Notes: generated from the sequence alone by a model not told the origin. Shown: positions 10,766 to 19,842, numbered from the stretch's first letter. The stretch: DNA of 55,754 bases from Fidelibacterota bacterium (GCA_020354025.1 CP070638.1:1322388-1378141), one strand, 5' to 3'. A program made the numbers and translations.

Positions 10766-12132
10766 CCAGGACGCGAGAACACTGGGGCAGCCGCATCGGC
10801 TTTATCCTGGCGGCGGCGGGATCGGCCGTCGGTCTGGGAAATATCTGGAAGTATCCCTATATGGCCGGCCAGCACGGCGGGGCTGCCTTCACGCTGATCT
10901 ACCTGATCTGTATTTTCGTGGTGGGATTGCCGATCCTGCTGGCCGAATTCGCCATGGGGCGGCGTACCCAGCTGAATCCGGTGGGCGCCTTCCGGACCCT
11001 GTCCGGCAATAAGACGTGGAAATGGGTCGGATTCCTGGGGGTGTCGGCGGCATTCATTATCCTCTCATTCTACAGTGTTATTGGCGGCTGGACAATCAAA
11101 TACACCTTTCTGGCCCTGCTTGGTGCCTTTGGTGATTTTACTCCGGGTAGCGATGTTTCCGCTCGTATGTATGACGCGTTCATTAATAAACCCTTTGAAC
11201 CGGCCCTCTGGCATCTGCTTTTCATGGCACTGTGCATCCTGATCATCGCCAGGGGCGTGAAAAGCGGTATTGAGCGTTGGAGTAAGATCCTGATGCCGCT
11301 GCTGCTGGTCATCCTGGTGGTCCTGGTCATCCGGGGTATCACCTTGGAAGGTTCCATGGAAGGGATACGATTCCTGTTTCAACCCAAATGGGGCGATCTG
11401 GGTGCTAGCGGGGTGGTAGCGGCCTTGGGGCACGCTTTCTTCACCATTAGTCTTGGGATGGGCGCCATGATCACCTATGGCAGCTATCTGCAGCCCGATT
11501 CGGATCTGCTCAAGTCCGGTCTGGCAATTATCCTGCTTGATACGGCCATCGCGCTTCTGGCCGGTATTGCCATTTTCACCGCGGTTTTCGCTTTCGGCGA
11601 GAATCCGGCCGAAGGTGAAGGCCTGATCTTCGTGGTGTTGCCAACCCTTTTCCCCCAAATCCCAGGCGGTTCCATTTTCGGTATACTATTCTTCTTCTTG
11701 CTTTTTGTTGCAGCCCTCACTTCCGCCGTCTCAATTTTGGAGGTGGTCACAGCATATTTCATCGACGAGAAGGGCTGGAATCGGTCCCGGACTACCTTTC
11801 TTTTCGGCGGTATCATCGCCTCCATCGGCGTGCTTGCCTCTCTGTCACTAAGCGGCTACAATATCCTTTCGCCGCTGGGCGATCTCACCTTTTTTGGTCT
11901 GCTTGATACGGTGTCATATAAGTACATGCTTCCTGTAGGCGGATTCCTGACCGCCGTTTTCGTGGTCGTACGTTGGGGAGTCCCTCAGTTCATCGAGGAG
12001 CTTATCAGCGGTACCTCGCTATCCCGTGCGCCGGTACCGGTGGTGACGACTTTCTTCGTGGTGGCAGGCCTAGTAGTGGCTTATATCCTTTTAAGCGAAG
12101 TCTGGGTGGTTGTAAAATCATGGTTCGTATGA
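10762..12132 (+). CDS. Sodium-dependent transporter (NSS/SLC6 family)
   Basis: 456 residues, about 11 transmembrane helices, as usual for bacterial LeuT-like members with 11-12. The TM1 block REHWGSRIGFILAAAGSAVG, then LGNIWKYPYMAGQHGG, is diagnostic: it includes the unwound TM1 region that binds sodium and substrate. TM6-7 regions AALGHAFFTISLGMGAMITYG and the SAVSILEVVTAYFIDE helix also match. It symports an amino acid or related small molecule with Na+; the substrate cannot be read from the sequence. It starts inside the end of the DUF5683 gene after GAGGAGG. Confidence 0.93.
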   Translation: MTRTREHWGSRIGFILAAAGSAVGLGNIWKYPYMAGQHGGAAFTLIYLICIFVVGLPILLAEFAMGRRTQLNPVGAFRTLSGNKTWKWVGFLGVSAAFIILSFYSVIGGWTIKYTFLALLGAFGDFTPGSDVSARMYDAFINKPFEPALWHLLFMALCILIIARGVKSGIERWSKILMPLLLVILVVLVIRGITLEGSMEGIRFLFQPKWGDLGASGVVAALGHAFFTISLGMGAMITYGSYLQPDSDLLKSGLAIILLDTAIALLAGIAIFTAVFAFGENPAEGEGLIFVVLPTLFPQIPGGSIFGILFFFLLFVAALTSAVSILEVVTAYFIDEKGWNRSRTTFLFGGIIASIGVLASLSLSGYNILSPLGDLTFFGLLDTVSYKYMLPVGGFLTAVFVVVRWGVPQFIEELISGTSLSRAPVPVVTTFFVVAGLVVAYILLSEVWVVVKSWFV

Positions 12133-12152
12133 GCAAGGTATATTTATAACCT

Positions 12153-13553
12153 ATGTGTGGCATAATCGGCATATACGGCAATCCTGAGGCCGCCACCCTG
12201 GTCTATTTGGGCCTTTATGCCCAACAACACCGGGGGCAGGAGGGCGCTGGGATCGTCTCCTATGATGGTGAGCAGGTCCACCGGCATATGGGGCAGGGCC
12301 TGGTTGCCGATGTCTATTCGGACCCTGGTACCCTGCAAGCGTTGCCAGGCTCGTTGGCCATTGGGCACACCCGCTACTCGACCACAGGTGGATTGGATGC
12401 TAAAAACATCGGCCCACTGCTGTTCAACGTCGAAGAAACACCCGTCTCCGTCGCTCACAACGGTAACCTGGTGAACCTGGGAGCCATGCGCCGGCAGCTG
12501 CAGAAAGAAGGGGCCATATTCCAGACCACCACGGATACCGAAATCATAGTTCATCTTATGGCCCGGGCTTCGGGGGAAAGGATGGCGGACCGTTTGTCGG
12601 CGGCACTGGAGCAGGTGGAAGGGGCCTTTTCCCTGCTCGTCCTGACCCATGAAGGAATTATCGCCGCCCGGGACCCGTACGGCTGGCGACCGTTTGTCCT
12701 GGGCAGGCTGGGGGATACCTGGGTGGCGGCGTCCGAGACCTGCGCCCTGGATCTCATCGGTGCCAAGGAGCTGCGCGATGTTGAGCCGGGAGAGGTCCTG
12801 CTCATCAACGACGATGGCCTCCAGACCGTTCACCGCCTCCCCGAACAACGCCCCAAGCATTGCATCTTCGAGTACATTTACTTTTCCCGGCCCGATTCCC
12901 GCATTTATGGAGCTAATGTGGACAAACTTCGCCGCAAACTGGGCAAAACCCTGGCCGAAGAGGCCCCGACTCCCACGGCGGATATTGTCATATCAGTGCC
13001 CGACTCCAGTAACACCGCCACCGTAGGCTATGCCTCCCGCAGCGGGATCAAACACGAAATTGGACTGATCCGCAACCACTACGTTGGCCGGAGCTTCATT
13101 CGACCCGAACAGGAACTCCGGGACCTTACCGTCAAGCTCAAGTTCAATACCGTTAAAGGTGTCCTGGCAGGCCGGGAAGTGGTTATTATTGACGACAGCA
13201 TCGTCCGTGGTACCACCATGCGCAATCTCGTGCGCCTGCTGCGTGAGGCTGGGCCTAAAAAAGTGCATGTACGGATCAGCTCGTCGCCTATCAGGCACCA
13301 TTGTCAATTCGGTTTGGATTTCCCCACTGAGGAAGAGCTGATAGCCAACCAGCGGACCAAGGATCAGATCGAGGCCTACCTGGGCGTCGATAGCCTGATG
13401 TATCTGTCTCTGGAAGGCATGCTGACCAGCATGGATCAGCCGCCTGACCATTTCTGCACTGCCTGCTTTTCAGGTGAATACCCCATTACCCTGAATGAAG
13501 TGGGTAGAAAGGATGCATTTGAACCGTCCAAGCCGGAATTCGACGATCACTGA
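12153..13553 (+). CDS. purF: Amidophosphoribosyltransferase
   Basis: First committed enzyme of de novo purine synthesis: PRPP + glutamine to phosphoribosylamine. The catalytic cysteine is Cys2 after Met removal (MCGIIGIYGN), followed by the Ntn glutaminase domain (LYAQQHRGQEGAGI, GHTRYSTTG). The C-terminal phosphoribosyltransferase domain has the PRPP loop VVIIDDSIVRGTT. 466 residues is normal for the family; no long propeptide is encoded because Cys is residue 2. It lies 20 bases after the transporter stop. Two cysteines near the C-terminus (FCTACFSGEYP) and others may bind an Fe-S cluster as in Bacillus-type enzymes, but this is uncertain. Confidence 0.96.
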   Translation: MCGIIGIYGNPEAATLVYLGLYAQQHRGQEGAGIVSYDGEQVHRHMGQGLVADVYSDPGTLQALPGSLAIGHTRYSTTGGLDAKNIGPLLFNVEETPVSVAHNGNLVNLGAMRRQLQKEGAIFQTTTDTEIIVHLMARASGERMADRLSAALEQVEGAFSLLVLTHEGIIAARDPYGWRPFVLGRLGDTWVAASETCALDLIGAKELRDVEPGEVLLINDDGLQTVHRLPEQRPKHCIFEYIYFSRPDSRIYGANVDKLRRKLGKTLAEEAPTPTADIVISVPDSSNTATVGYASRSGIKHEIGLIRNHYVGRSFIRPEQELRDLTVKLKFNTVKGVLAGREVVIIDDSIVRGTTMRNLVRLLREAGPKKVHVRISSSPIRHHCQFGLDFPTEEELIANQRTKDQIEAYLGVDSLMYLSLEGMLTSMDQPPDHFCTACFSGEYPITLNEVGRKDAFEPSKPEFDDH

Positions 13554-13569
13554 TCCTTATATTTTCACC

Positions 13570-14574
13570 ATGACGAATTCTACCCGCGCACAAACCGAAC
13601 CAGGCAGTCTAGGAAGGCTCCTTGACCGCCTGTTGGGGAGGTTTTATTCCCGGCTGGATTGGCTTTTCCTGTTGCGGCCGGTCGTCCTCATTCCTATCTG
13701 GGCCGCCACCGCAGCCGGGCTGGGTGTAGGCCACTGGCTCTCACGATCTAGCCTATTCTGGCACGTAGCCTGGGATTGGCGCATATTCCTGCTGTTCATT
13801 GGCGTGACCTTGATCACTGGAGCAGCCTTTATCTGGATTCAATTACAGGTAGGCGGAGAGACGGAAATCAAAGGATACCCCTCGATGCTTGAGGAGGGCG
13901 GCCTATCTCCCGCGAAGGCTCGACGTCTTTTATGGATCGCTCTGGGGCTGGGTTTGGTGCTGGTTTTACCTGGAGGTTGGTTGGCATTCCTGGCGGGCGT
14001 GGCCCTATTTCTGATATGGGGTTTGCTTTACGGATCCACTCACTTCTTGTGGAAAGGTCGACCGGCTGTTGAGACTATCATCCATGCCCTGGCCGGTGTT
14101 GCCCTGTTCTACTTGGGCTGGGCTGTCAGCGGAGCCCCGCTGGAGACCAGTCTGAATCTGGCAGCGCCCTACGTTCTGGCCTTTACCAGCGTCGCCGCGC
14201 TGACCGCTATCATGCCCGGTCCCCGCTATCCTAAAGACAAGGCCCGGCCAGGCAATACAACTATCTCCATCGCCCTTGCGGCTGCTGCCCTTATGGCTGT
14301 CGCGGCAACTGTCTGGGGATATCGCAACGGCGACCCGGTGATATCAACAACCGCTGTTCTCACCCTCCCCTTCTATGCGGTTGCGCTATTCTATCGTCGG
14401 GAGATCGACGTTGTACGAACCAGCCGTTATTCCGTCTTGATCTTTGTGATTTTCGTAGGCGCCCGCTATCCGCTGTTGTTCATACCGGTAATAATCACTT
14501 TTTACCTGTCCCGGTACTACTATCGGCGGCGCTTCGGATTCGTACACCCAGCCTTTCACGTCGAGCACGATTAG
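13570..14574 (+). CDS. UbiA-like polytopic membrane protein
   Basis: 334 residues with about 8-9 hydrophobic helices. The order of blocks resembles UbiA-type prenyltransferases: LLRPVVLIPIW at the start of helix 1, a cytoplasmic loop ending LSPAKARRLLWIALGLG after helix 2, and a second loop (YPKDKARPGNTTISIAL) after the middle helices. The Asp-rich magnesium/diphosphate motifs (NDxxD and DxxxD) are missing: the first loop reads GGETEIKGYPSMLEEGG. The protein may therefore be inactive as a prenyltransferase or act differently. ATG 13570 was chosen because the upstream in-frame start (13495) lies within purF. The last 80 bases overlap the 3' end of dnaE2 on the other strand. Confidence 0.6.
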   Translation: MTNSTRAQTEPGSLGRLLDRLLGRFYSRLDWLFLLRPVVLIPIWAATAAGLGVGHWLSRSSLFWHVAWDWRIFLLFIGVTLITGAAFIWIQLQVGGETEIKGYPSMLEEGGLSPAKARRLLWIALGLGLVLVLPGGWLAFLAGVALFLIWGLLYGSTHFLWKGRPAVETIIHALAGVALFYLGWAVSGAPLETSLNLAAPYVLAFTSVAALTAIMPGPRYPKDKARPGNTTISIALAAAALMAVAATVWGYRNGDPVISTTAVLTLPFYAVALFYRREIDVVRTSRYSVLIFVIFVGARYPLLFIPVIITFYLSRYYYRRRFGFVHPAFHVEHD

Positions 14575-17500
14575 TTTCCTTAATACCCTTTCCCATCACC
14601 CTTGACAAACTGGCCAGTTTCTCGATAGTCACGGTATAGACCCCCCAGGTTTCCTCCACCTTGCCGCGGATGAGGAACAACCGTTCCCAGCGCACCAAGT
14701 CGTTGAATAGCTTATACTTGGTGGGGAAGAGGACGCACTCGAACAGGTCTGTCCGGTCCTCGAAGGTGAGGAACTCCATGGGTTCACCGGCCCTGGTCTT
14801 CACCGTCTTGGTGGTGAGGCACACCCCCGCCAGGGTAATGGTACGCCCTACACAGCGGCGGATATCCCTGGCCGGAGTCACCCGTCCCTTGAGCGCTTCC
14901 TGGAACGGTTCCAGGGGATGCCAGGAAACAGGGTAGCCGAAGGACTCCATCTCCATGTCGAATTGCTGCTGCTCGGTGAGAGGACGCATGGGCGGGCGGC
15001 GCCTTCCCCTGCCATCTGAGTGTGTTGGACAATGCAGCTGGCCCTCCATGCCCGCCAGCACACTACTGGAAACCTGAGTACGGGCATCGGCGGGTGCCTG
15101 GTGCTCCATCAGCTGCAGCAGCAGGTCGGGTCGGGAGTGGCCCACCAGGCTGGAGTCACCGGATAGGCCCGTTCCCAACTCATCAAAGCAGCCGGCACGG
15201 ATAAGGGCCCGGCTGTCGGCAAAGGGAATGTCGCAGCGGTCCAGGAAATCGGCCAGGGAGGTGAAATCACCCCGCTTCCGCTCCTTGAGGATAGCTTCGA
15301 TACTGCCTGCCTGGAGGGACCGGATCTCCATGAAGCCCACCCGGATCTTGTCCCGGTGTCCCTTCCATTCCCGGAGGCTGCGGTTGATATGGGGCAGTAG
15401 GATGGTCACGCCCCGCCGCCGGGCCTCGCTCATATAGGCGTATGGCGAGTAGTACCCGCCCCGGTTGGAGATCACCGCCGCGAGAAACTCGGCCGGATAG
15501 TGGGTCTTCAGGTAGGCGCAGGTGAATGACAGCATGGCGTAGGAGGCCGAGTGGGGCTTGCAGAATGAATACCCCTGGAAGCTCTCAATCATGTCCCAAA
15601 TTTGGCGTACCATATCCTCGTTATAGTCGCGGCTAATTGCCTGTGAGATAAACTTCTCCTTTAAGGTGGGGATCATGGGGCGGAGGGACTTCTTGGTGCC
15701 GATTTTGCGCAGGGTGTCAGCCTCGCTGTAGGAGAAACCCGCCAGCGCCACCGCCGCCAGGAATACCTGCTCCTCGTAGACCATGATGCCGTAGCTTTCG
15801 TTCAGGAAGTCCAGGTCGGGGTGGAGCAGCTCCCAGGGAGCGCCATGGATGCGTTCGATGAGCAGGTTGATGAATCGGTTGGCGGCGGGCCGGATGATGG
15901 AAGAGTAGATCACCACGTGCTCGAAGTCCACTTGGCCGGCCCTGGCCAGCAGCTGGCGGGTGGCGGGACTCTCGATGTAGAAAATGCCCATGGTGCGCCC
16001 CTGCTGCATGAGGGCGGCAGTTCTGGCGTCCCCCATGGGTTGAATGTGGTGATAGGACAGGTGGTCCTGGGACCGGCGGTAGAGATTTATGTGACGCAGA
16101 CAGTCCCGCACCACCGCCAGGGAGCGGTTGCCCAGAAGGTCGATCTTCACCAGCCCGGCGTCTTCCACCTGGTCCTTTTCCCATTGGACAATGGGCACAC
16201 CCTTCGGAGCGGTGAGCACCGGCACGTACCGGCGGATCTCGTCGGGCACCACGATAACGCCCCCGGAATGCACCGACGGGTAATGAAATATCCCTACCAG
16301 CCGCATGGCCAGGTTGAGGATGCGTTGCAGGGTATCGTCCAGGTTGAGTGCGGGTGCGGATGCGGTCTCCAGGGTGGGAAGGCTAGTGGTGTCCAGGTGC
16401 AGGGGATGGATATCCCGGCCGAAGAGATTGGCGTGTCCCGCTTCGGCGAACACCAGGGCGATGCGCCGGGTCACCGCCAGGATCTCCTCGTTGGAAAGGC
16501 CGAAGACCTTGGCTACTTCCCGCACGGCGGCCCGGGGCTGAAGCGTCACGTGATTGGCCACCATGGCCGCCCGCTCGCGGCCGTACTTTTTGAAAACGTA
16601 GGCCAGCACGTCGTCCCGCTCATCCCAGGCGAAGTCCACGTCGATGTCGGGCAGGTCGGTGCGCTCCTCGTGCAGAAACCGTTCGAAGGTGAGGTTGTGG
16701 CGCAGGGGGTCCACCTGGGTGATGAACAGGCAGTAACTCACGATGGAGGCCGCGCCGCTCCCCCGGCCGATGGTGAGGCGATTCTGGCCCACGATGTCGG
16801 CTACTACCAGGAAATAGGGCGCGAACCCTTTGCGGCCGATCAGGTCCAGCTCCTTTTCGATGCGGGCCACCACCTCGGGAGCCAGGGGAGAGTGGTAGCG
16901 CCGGACGGCTCCGGCATAGACCAGTCGTTGCAGTTCGGCGTTGGCATCACTACCCGGTGCGGCTCCAGGAAAGATCGTGGCGGAGAAGTCCCACTCGGTC
17001 TGGCACCTCCGGGCCAGGGCGGCGGCATTGTCTATCGCCTGGGGACAGTGGGGATAGCGGCGGCTTATCTCCGCCTCATCGGCAAAGTGGTGGGCGGAGG
17101 ACTTGAGCTCCCACTGGGGCAGGTCGGAAAGGCGCTCGTTCCGGTCAATGGCCCGCAGGAGGTGATAGAGCTCGGCGTCTTCGGCTGCCAGGAAACATAC
17201 CTCGCCGGTGGCTACGGGCTCCAGCCCCAGCTCGTCGCAGGCGGTCAGGATAGGGGTGCTGTCCCGGCCGGGGCGCAGCTCGCCGTAAATGTGGTCAGCG
17301 GACAGGATACCGGCTAGGCGCTGGAGCAGGGTCGGATAGGGACACAGCACGAACAGGCCCTCGCCGAAGGTCTCCAGCAGGGTTGCCAGGTCGCTGTCCG
17401 GTTCATCGTGGACCCGCGACAGGAGGCGGCAGAGATTGGCGTACCCCTCATGGTTATCCCCGCCAGAGACGGGGTTTTCCACCAGGAGCACCACGTCCTG

Positions 17501-17731
17501 GGCCGGTGGTGTATCGGGACTACCGCCCAGCAGCACGTGGGTGCCGCAGACGGGCTGCAGGCCGGCCTGGTGGGCCAGCTGGGTAAAGCGCACGAACCCC
17601 CACAGACCGTTTACATCCGTGAGGGCCAGGTGGCTCATGCCCAGCTCCCGGGCCCGGTCCACCAGGGCCTCAATGGGGACCGTCCCCCGCATGGGAGAGG
17701 CGTGAGAGTGGACGTTCAGGTGGCAGAACAT
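14495..17731 (-). CDS. dnaE2: Error-prone DNA polymerase III alpha subunit (DnaE2/ImuC)
   Basis: 1078 residues, the usual size of DnaE2, shorter than replicative DnaE. An N-terminal PHP domain (LNVHSHASPMRGTVPIEAL, LALTDVNGLWG) is followed by the C-family palm. The palm has catalytic aspartates in LPDIDVDFAWDERDD (about residue 362) and KIDLLGNRSL (about residue 530), so the polymerase should be active. Fingers, helix-hairpin-helix and an OB-fold (TITLAGVCLTTKTVKTRAG) follow. DnaE2 performs translesion synthesis and causes induced mutagenesis with ImuB. It is the last gene of lexA-imuB-dnaE2, 44 bases after imuB. Its 3' end overlaps the convergent UbiA-like gene. Confidence 0.92.
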   Translation of the reverse strand: MFCHLNVHSHASPMRGTVPIEALVDRARELGMSHLALTDVNGLWGFVRFTQLAHQAGLQPVCGTHVLLGGSPDTPPAQDVVLLVENPVSGGDNHEGYANLCRLLSRVHDEPDSDLATLLETFGEGLFVLCPYPTLLQRLAGILSADHIYGELRPGRDSTPILTACDELGLEPVATGEVCFLAAEDAELYHLLRAIDRNERLSDLPQWELKSSAHHFADEAEISRRYPHCPQAIDNAAALARRCQTEWDFSATIFPGAAPGSDANAELQRLVYAGAVRRYHSPLAPEVVARIEKELDLIGRKGFAPYFLVVADIVGQNRLTIGRGSGAASIVSYCLFITQVDPLRHNLTFERFLHEERTDLPDIDVDFAWDERDDVLAYVFKKYGRERAAMVANHVTLQPRAAVREVAKVFGLSNEEILAVTRRIALVFAEAGHANLFGRDIHPLHLDTTSLPTLETASAPALNLDDTLQRILNLAMRLVGIFHYPSVHSGGVIVVPDEIRRYVPVLTAPKGVPIVQWEKDQVEDAGLVKIDLLGNRSLAVVRDCLRHINLYRRSQDHLSYHHIQPMGDARTAALMQQGRTMGIFYIESPATRQLLARAGQVDFEHVVIYSSIIRPAANRFINLLIERIHGAPWELLHPDLDFLNESYGIMVYEEQVFLAAVALAGFSYSEADTLRKIGTKKSLRPMIPTLKEKFISQAISRDYNEDMVRQIWDMIESFQGYSFCKPHSASYAMLSFTCAYLKTHYPAEFLAAVISNRGGYYSPYAYMSEARRRGVTILLPHINRSLREWKGHRDKIRVGFMEIRSLQAGSIEAILKERKRGDFTSLADFLDRCDIPFADSRALIRAGCFDELGTGLSGDSSLVGHSRPDLLLQLMEHQAPADARTQVSSSVLAGMEGQLHCPTHSDGRGRRRPPMRPLTEQQQFDMEMESFGYPVSWHPLEPFQEALKGRVTPARDIRRCVGRTITLAGVCLTTKTVKTRAGEPMEFLTFEDRTDLFECVLFPTKYKLFNDLVRWERLFLIRGKVEETWGVYTVTIEKLASLSRVMGKGIKETNRARRERLGVRIRSAADSSTGTGKK

Positions 17732-17775
17732 CTTCGCTTCTTCTCAGTTCCAGGCATCTTCCTTCAGTCCCTCTC

Positions 17776-18984
17776 TCAGGTAGAGGGAGCGGGTGGGGGG
17801 GCCGTCGCCTGCCCCGGCGGCAGCGCGCTGGCCGGCAGCATCCCGCCACTCCCGTGCTTCCGGCGGATGGTGTCCAGGGCCTGGGTGAGGCGCTCCTGTC
17901 GCTCCTCCTGTCGGGGCCCGAAGAGGGATATCTGCTCGGCGAAGGACTGCAGGTTGTCGGCGTCCACCGTCAGGGCCCGCACCCGACCCCGTCGCCGGTT
18001 GGCCCGACGGTAAAGACCCACCAGCTCCTGCACCACGGTGATGGCGTCGTTGCGCGGTAGCCGGCCGCGGGCACTGTGCTCGTAGCCGTCGGTATAGTGC
18101 ACCTGGAGCGTCACCCGCCGGGCCGTGCGCCTCGACCGCCGCAATTGATAACCTACCGTCTCCGCCAGCAGCTGCACCGCCCCGTGAAGCCGGTCCTCGT
18201 CGTTGGTGTCCTCCGGGAGGGTGTACCGCTCCACGATGCGGTCCGATCCCGTGCCAAGTTGGGCGGGCCTTACCACTGACGTATCAATACCCCGGGCCTG
18301 GGCCGTCACCTGCCGGGCGAAGGGGCCGAACACCGCCCGTTGCGGATACTCCCACATGATCAGCCGCTGCACGTCCTCGACGATGAGCAGGTTGAGGTCT
18401 CTCAGGGCACAGCTCACGGGCTTTTCCCGGGCCACGGGCAGGATGGCGCTCTGCAAAGGGGCCAGGAACACCGGCTCGTCCCCGTGGGGGACCTCCAGCA
18501 CCGGGTCGTCACGAGAGACCCGCGTGGCGATGGCGCTCACCAGCTTGTTGCGGCCGATGCCCACCCGGGGGATCAGGTCCAGCTGGGCGACCATGTCCTC
18601 GGCCAGGAGATGGCCCGCCCGGTCAAAAGAGCGGTAAATGCCCGTCATGCCGCTCATGTCCAGGAAAAAGCTGCCGTACCCCGCCGGCTCCACCGCCGGT
18701 GAAAACCGCACCAGGCGGCTGAAAAGCATCCCCTGCACCTTCTGGTACAGGGACGCGTTGAAGGGCAGCAGCACGGCGATCCGTGAGACCTTCCGCGCCA
18801 GCGAGACCCGCATGCCCTGGACCAGCCCCTCCTCCCGCGCCTCGGACGAAAGGGCCAGGATGGTGCCGTTCTGCGCCGGGGAGGTGATAACGGCGATGGG
18901 CCGGGTGGCTAGGGTGGGGTCCACCAGACGCTCCGCCTGCACGGCGAAGTGTGCCAGCCGCGTATGGAATACCCGGGTGAGCAT
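17776..18984 (-). CDS. imuB: ImuB-like inactive Y-family polymerase homologue
   Basis: 402 residues with Y-family fold blocks. The position of the first catalytic Asp (DMD in DinB) reads VFHTRLAHF (residues 5-13). The second site (S-LDE in DinB) reads GYGSFFLDM (102-110), so the metal-binding acidic residues are absent. That loss is the defining trait of ImuB, a non-catalytic adaptor that links DnaE2 to the beta clamp. A clamp-binding pentapeptide QISLF lies at about 351-355. The tail after ~380 is Pro/Ala-rich. ATG 18984 is three bases from the lexA stop, so translation is coupled. It is shorter than typical ImuB (~500), and no imuA precedes it. Confidence 0.85.
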   Translation of the reverse strand: MLTRVFHTRLAHFAVQAERLVDPTLATRPIAVITSPAQNGTILALSSEAREEGLVQGMRVSLARKVSRIAVLLPFNASLYQKVQGMLFSRLVRFSPAVEPAGYGSFFLDMSGMTGIYRSFDRAGHLLAEDMVAQLDLIPRVGIGRNKLVSAIATRVSRDDPVLEVPHGDEPVFLAPLQSAILPVAREKPVSCALRDLNLLIVEDVQRLIMWEYPQRAVFGPFARQVTAQARGIDTSVVRPAQLGTGSDRIVERYTLPEDTNDEDRLHGAVQLLAETVGYQLRRSRRTARRVTLQVHYTDGYEHSARGRLPRNDAITVVQELVGLYRRANRRRGRVRALTVDADNLQSFAEQISLFGPRQEERQERLTQALDTIRRKHGSGGMLPASALPPGQATAPPPAPST

Positions 18985-18987
18985 GGC

Positions 18988-19587
18988 CTAGAACCTGCGG
19001 ATGACCCCGATGGCCACCCCCTGGATGCGGAAATCGTCCTCGGGGGCGATGGTGATGACCGGGTAGTCGGGGTTGGCCGGGTGCAGCTCCACCTGCCCGC
19101 CCCGGCGCATCAGGCGCTTGAGGGTGGCCTCGCCGTCTATCAGGGCCACCACCATCTCCCGGTGGCGGGCCTCATCCACCCGCCGCAAAATGATCACGTC
19201 ACCGTCCAGTACCCCGTCGCCCGCCATGGAATCACCCTGGACCTTCAGGGCGTAATGGTCCGGCCCTGTCAAGGTGGGGGGGACCTCCACGGTCTGGTCA
19301 TCCGGCAGGGCCTCGATGGGCTTCCCCGCCGCGATGATCCCCGCCAGGGGGATTTCCAGGGGTGTATCCGGCGCCTGAGGCGCCACCTCCAACGCCCGCT
19401 TGCCGTGGTAGCCCTTGGTATTGACCAGGTATCCCGCCCGTGTCAGCGCCCGCACGTGGTAGCCCACCGTCGACAGCGACCGCAGCCCCAGCGCCGCCCG
19501 GATCTCCCGGAACGAGGGAGAGGGACCGCCTGCCTCAATGCGGGTGTGTATGTAGTCGAAAACCTGCTTCTGCCGGGTGGTCAGCAT
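18988..19587 (-). CDS. lexA: LexA repressor
   Basis: 199 residues, normal LexA length. The N-terminal winged helix (LTTRQKQVFDYIH, PSFREIRAALGLRSLSTV) binds DNA. The C-terminal S24 domain has an Ala87-Gly88 cleavage site in GIIAAGKP, nucleophile Ser120 in GDSMAGDGV, and general base Lys157 in EATLKRL. It should therefore self-cleave on RecA filaments. A strong AGGAGG ribosome site precedes the ATG. It heads the imuB-dnaE2 operon, implying autoregulation and damage induction of the whole cassette through the palindrome at 19613-19637. It may be a cassette-dedicated second LexA rather than the global one. Confidence 0.93.
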   Translation of the reverse strand: MLTTRQKQVFDYIHTRIEAGGPSPSFREIRAALGLRSLSTVGYHVRALTRAGYLVNTKGYHGKRALEVAPQAPDTPLEIPLAGIIAAGKPIEALPDDQTVEVPPTLTGPDHYALKVQGDSMAGDGVLDGDVIILRRVDEARHREMVVALIDGEATLKRLMRRGGQVELHPANPDYPVITIAPEDDFRIQGVAIGVIRRF

Positions 19588-19612
19588 GGTGTTGCGCCTC
19601 CTTCTGCAAATA

Positions 19613-19637
19613 GAACATTAATCGTACATTAAAGTTC
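19613..19637 (-). promoter_or_regulatory. Candidate LexA operator upstream of lexA
   Basis: A 25-base interrupted palindrome, arms GAACATTAAT and ATTAAAGTTC in + orientation around TCGTAC-centred bases, with one arm mismatch. It lies 26 bases before the lexA ATG. The outer GAAC/GTTC half-sites recall the GAAC-N4-GTTC and GTTC-N7-GTTC LexA boxes of other phyla, but the spacing differs from both. A TTGACT on the minus strand at 19660-19655 could be the -35 box of the same promoter. The family-wide operator of this lineage is unknown to me; assignment rests on position and symmetry. Confidence 0.5.
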
Positions 19638-19759
19638 CTAAGAAATCGGGCTAAAGTCAAGAGGACACTTACCGGCTCGCTAGAGAGCTGCCTGTCTGGA
19701 CTTGCCGTATCTAGGACGCAGGGGCTCCGAATCCTCGATACTTACTCGTTCCATTTTAC

Positions 19760-19790
19760 TTGGGTAGGAAAGGGGTGGGCCTTATCTTTT
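19760..19790 (+). promoter_or_regulatory. Bacteroidota-type promoter before the 19843 gene
   Basis: TTG (19760-19762), exactly 20 bases, TATCTTTT (19783-19790), followed by G. This matches the same layout as the three promoters of the CsgG-like genes. It places transcription start ~45 bases before ATG 19843. The 255-base gap between lexA and this gene holds the two divergent promoters and nothing else recognised. Confidence 0.5.
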
Positions 19791-19842
19791 GTCTATAAGT
19801 GCGCCCTGTTCCTCATAACATACAAATTCAAAGGTATCATCC

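Noticed and set aside
15821-17317. 498-codon plus-strand open frame opposite dnaE2
   Set aside because: Antisense to a clear polymerase gene; composition is low-complexity Gly/Gln/His typical of a shadow frame.
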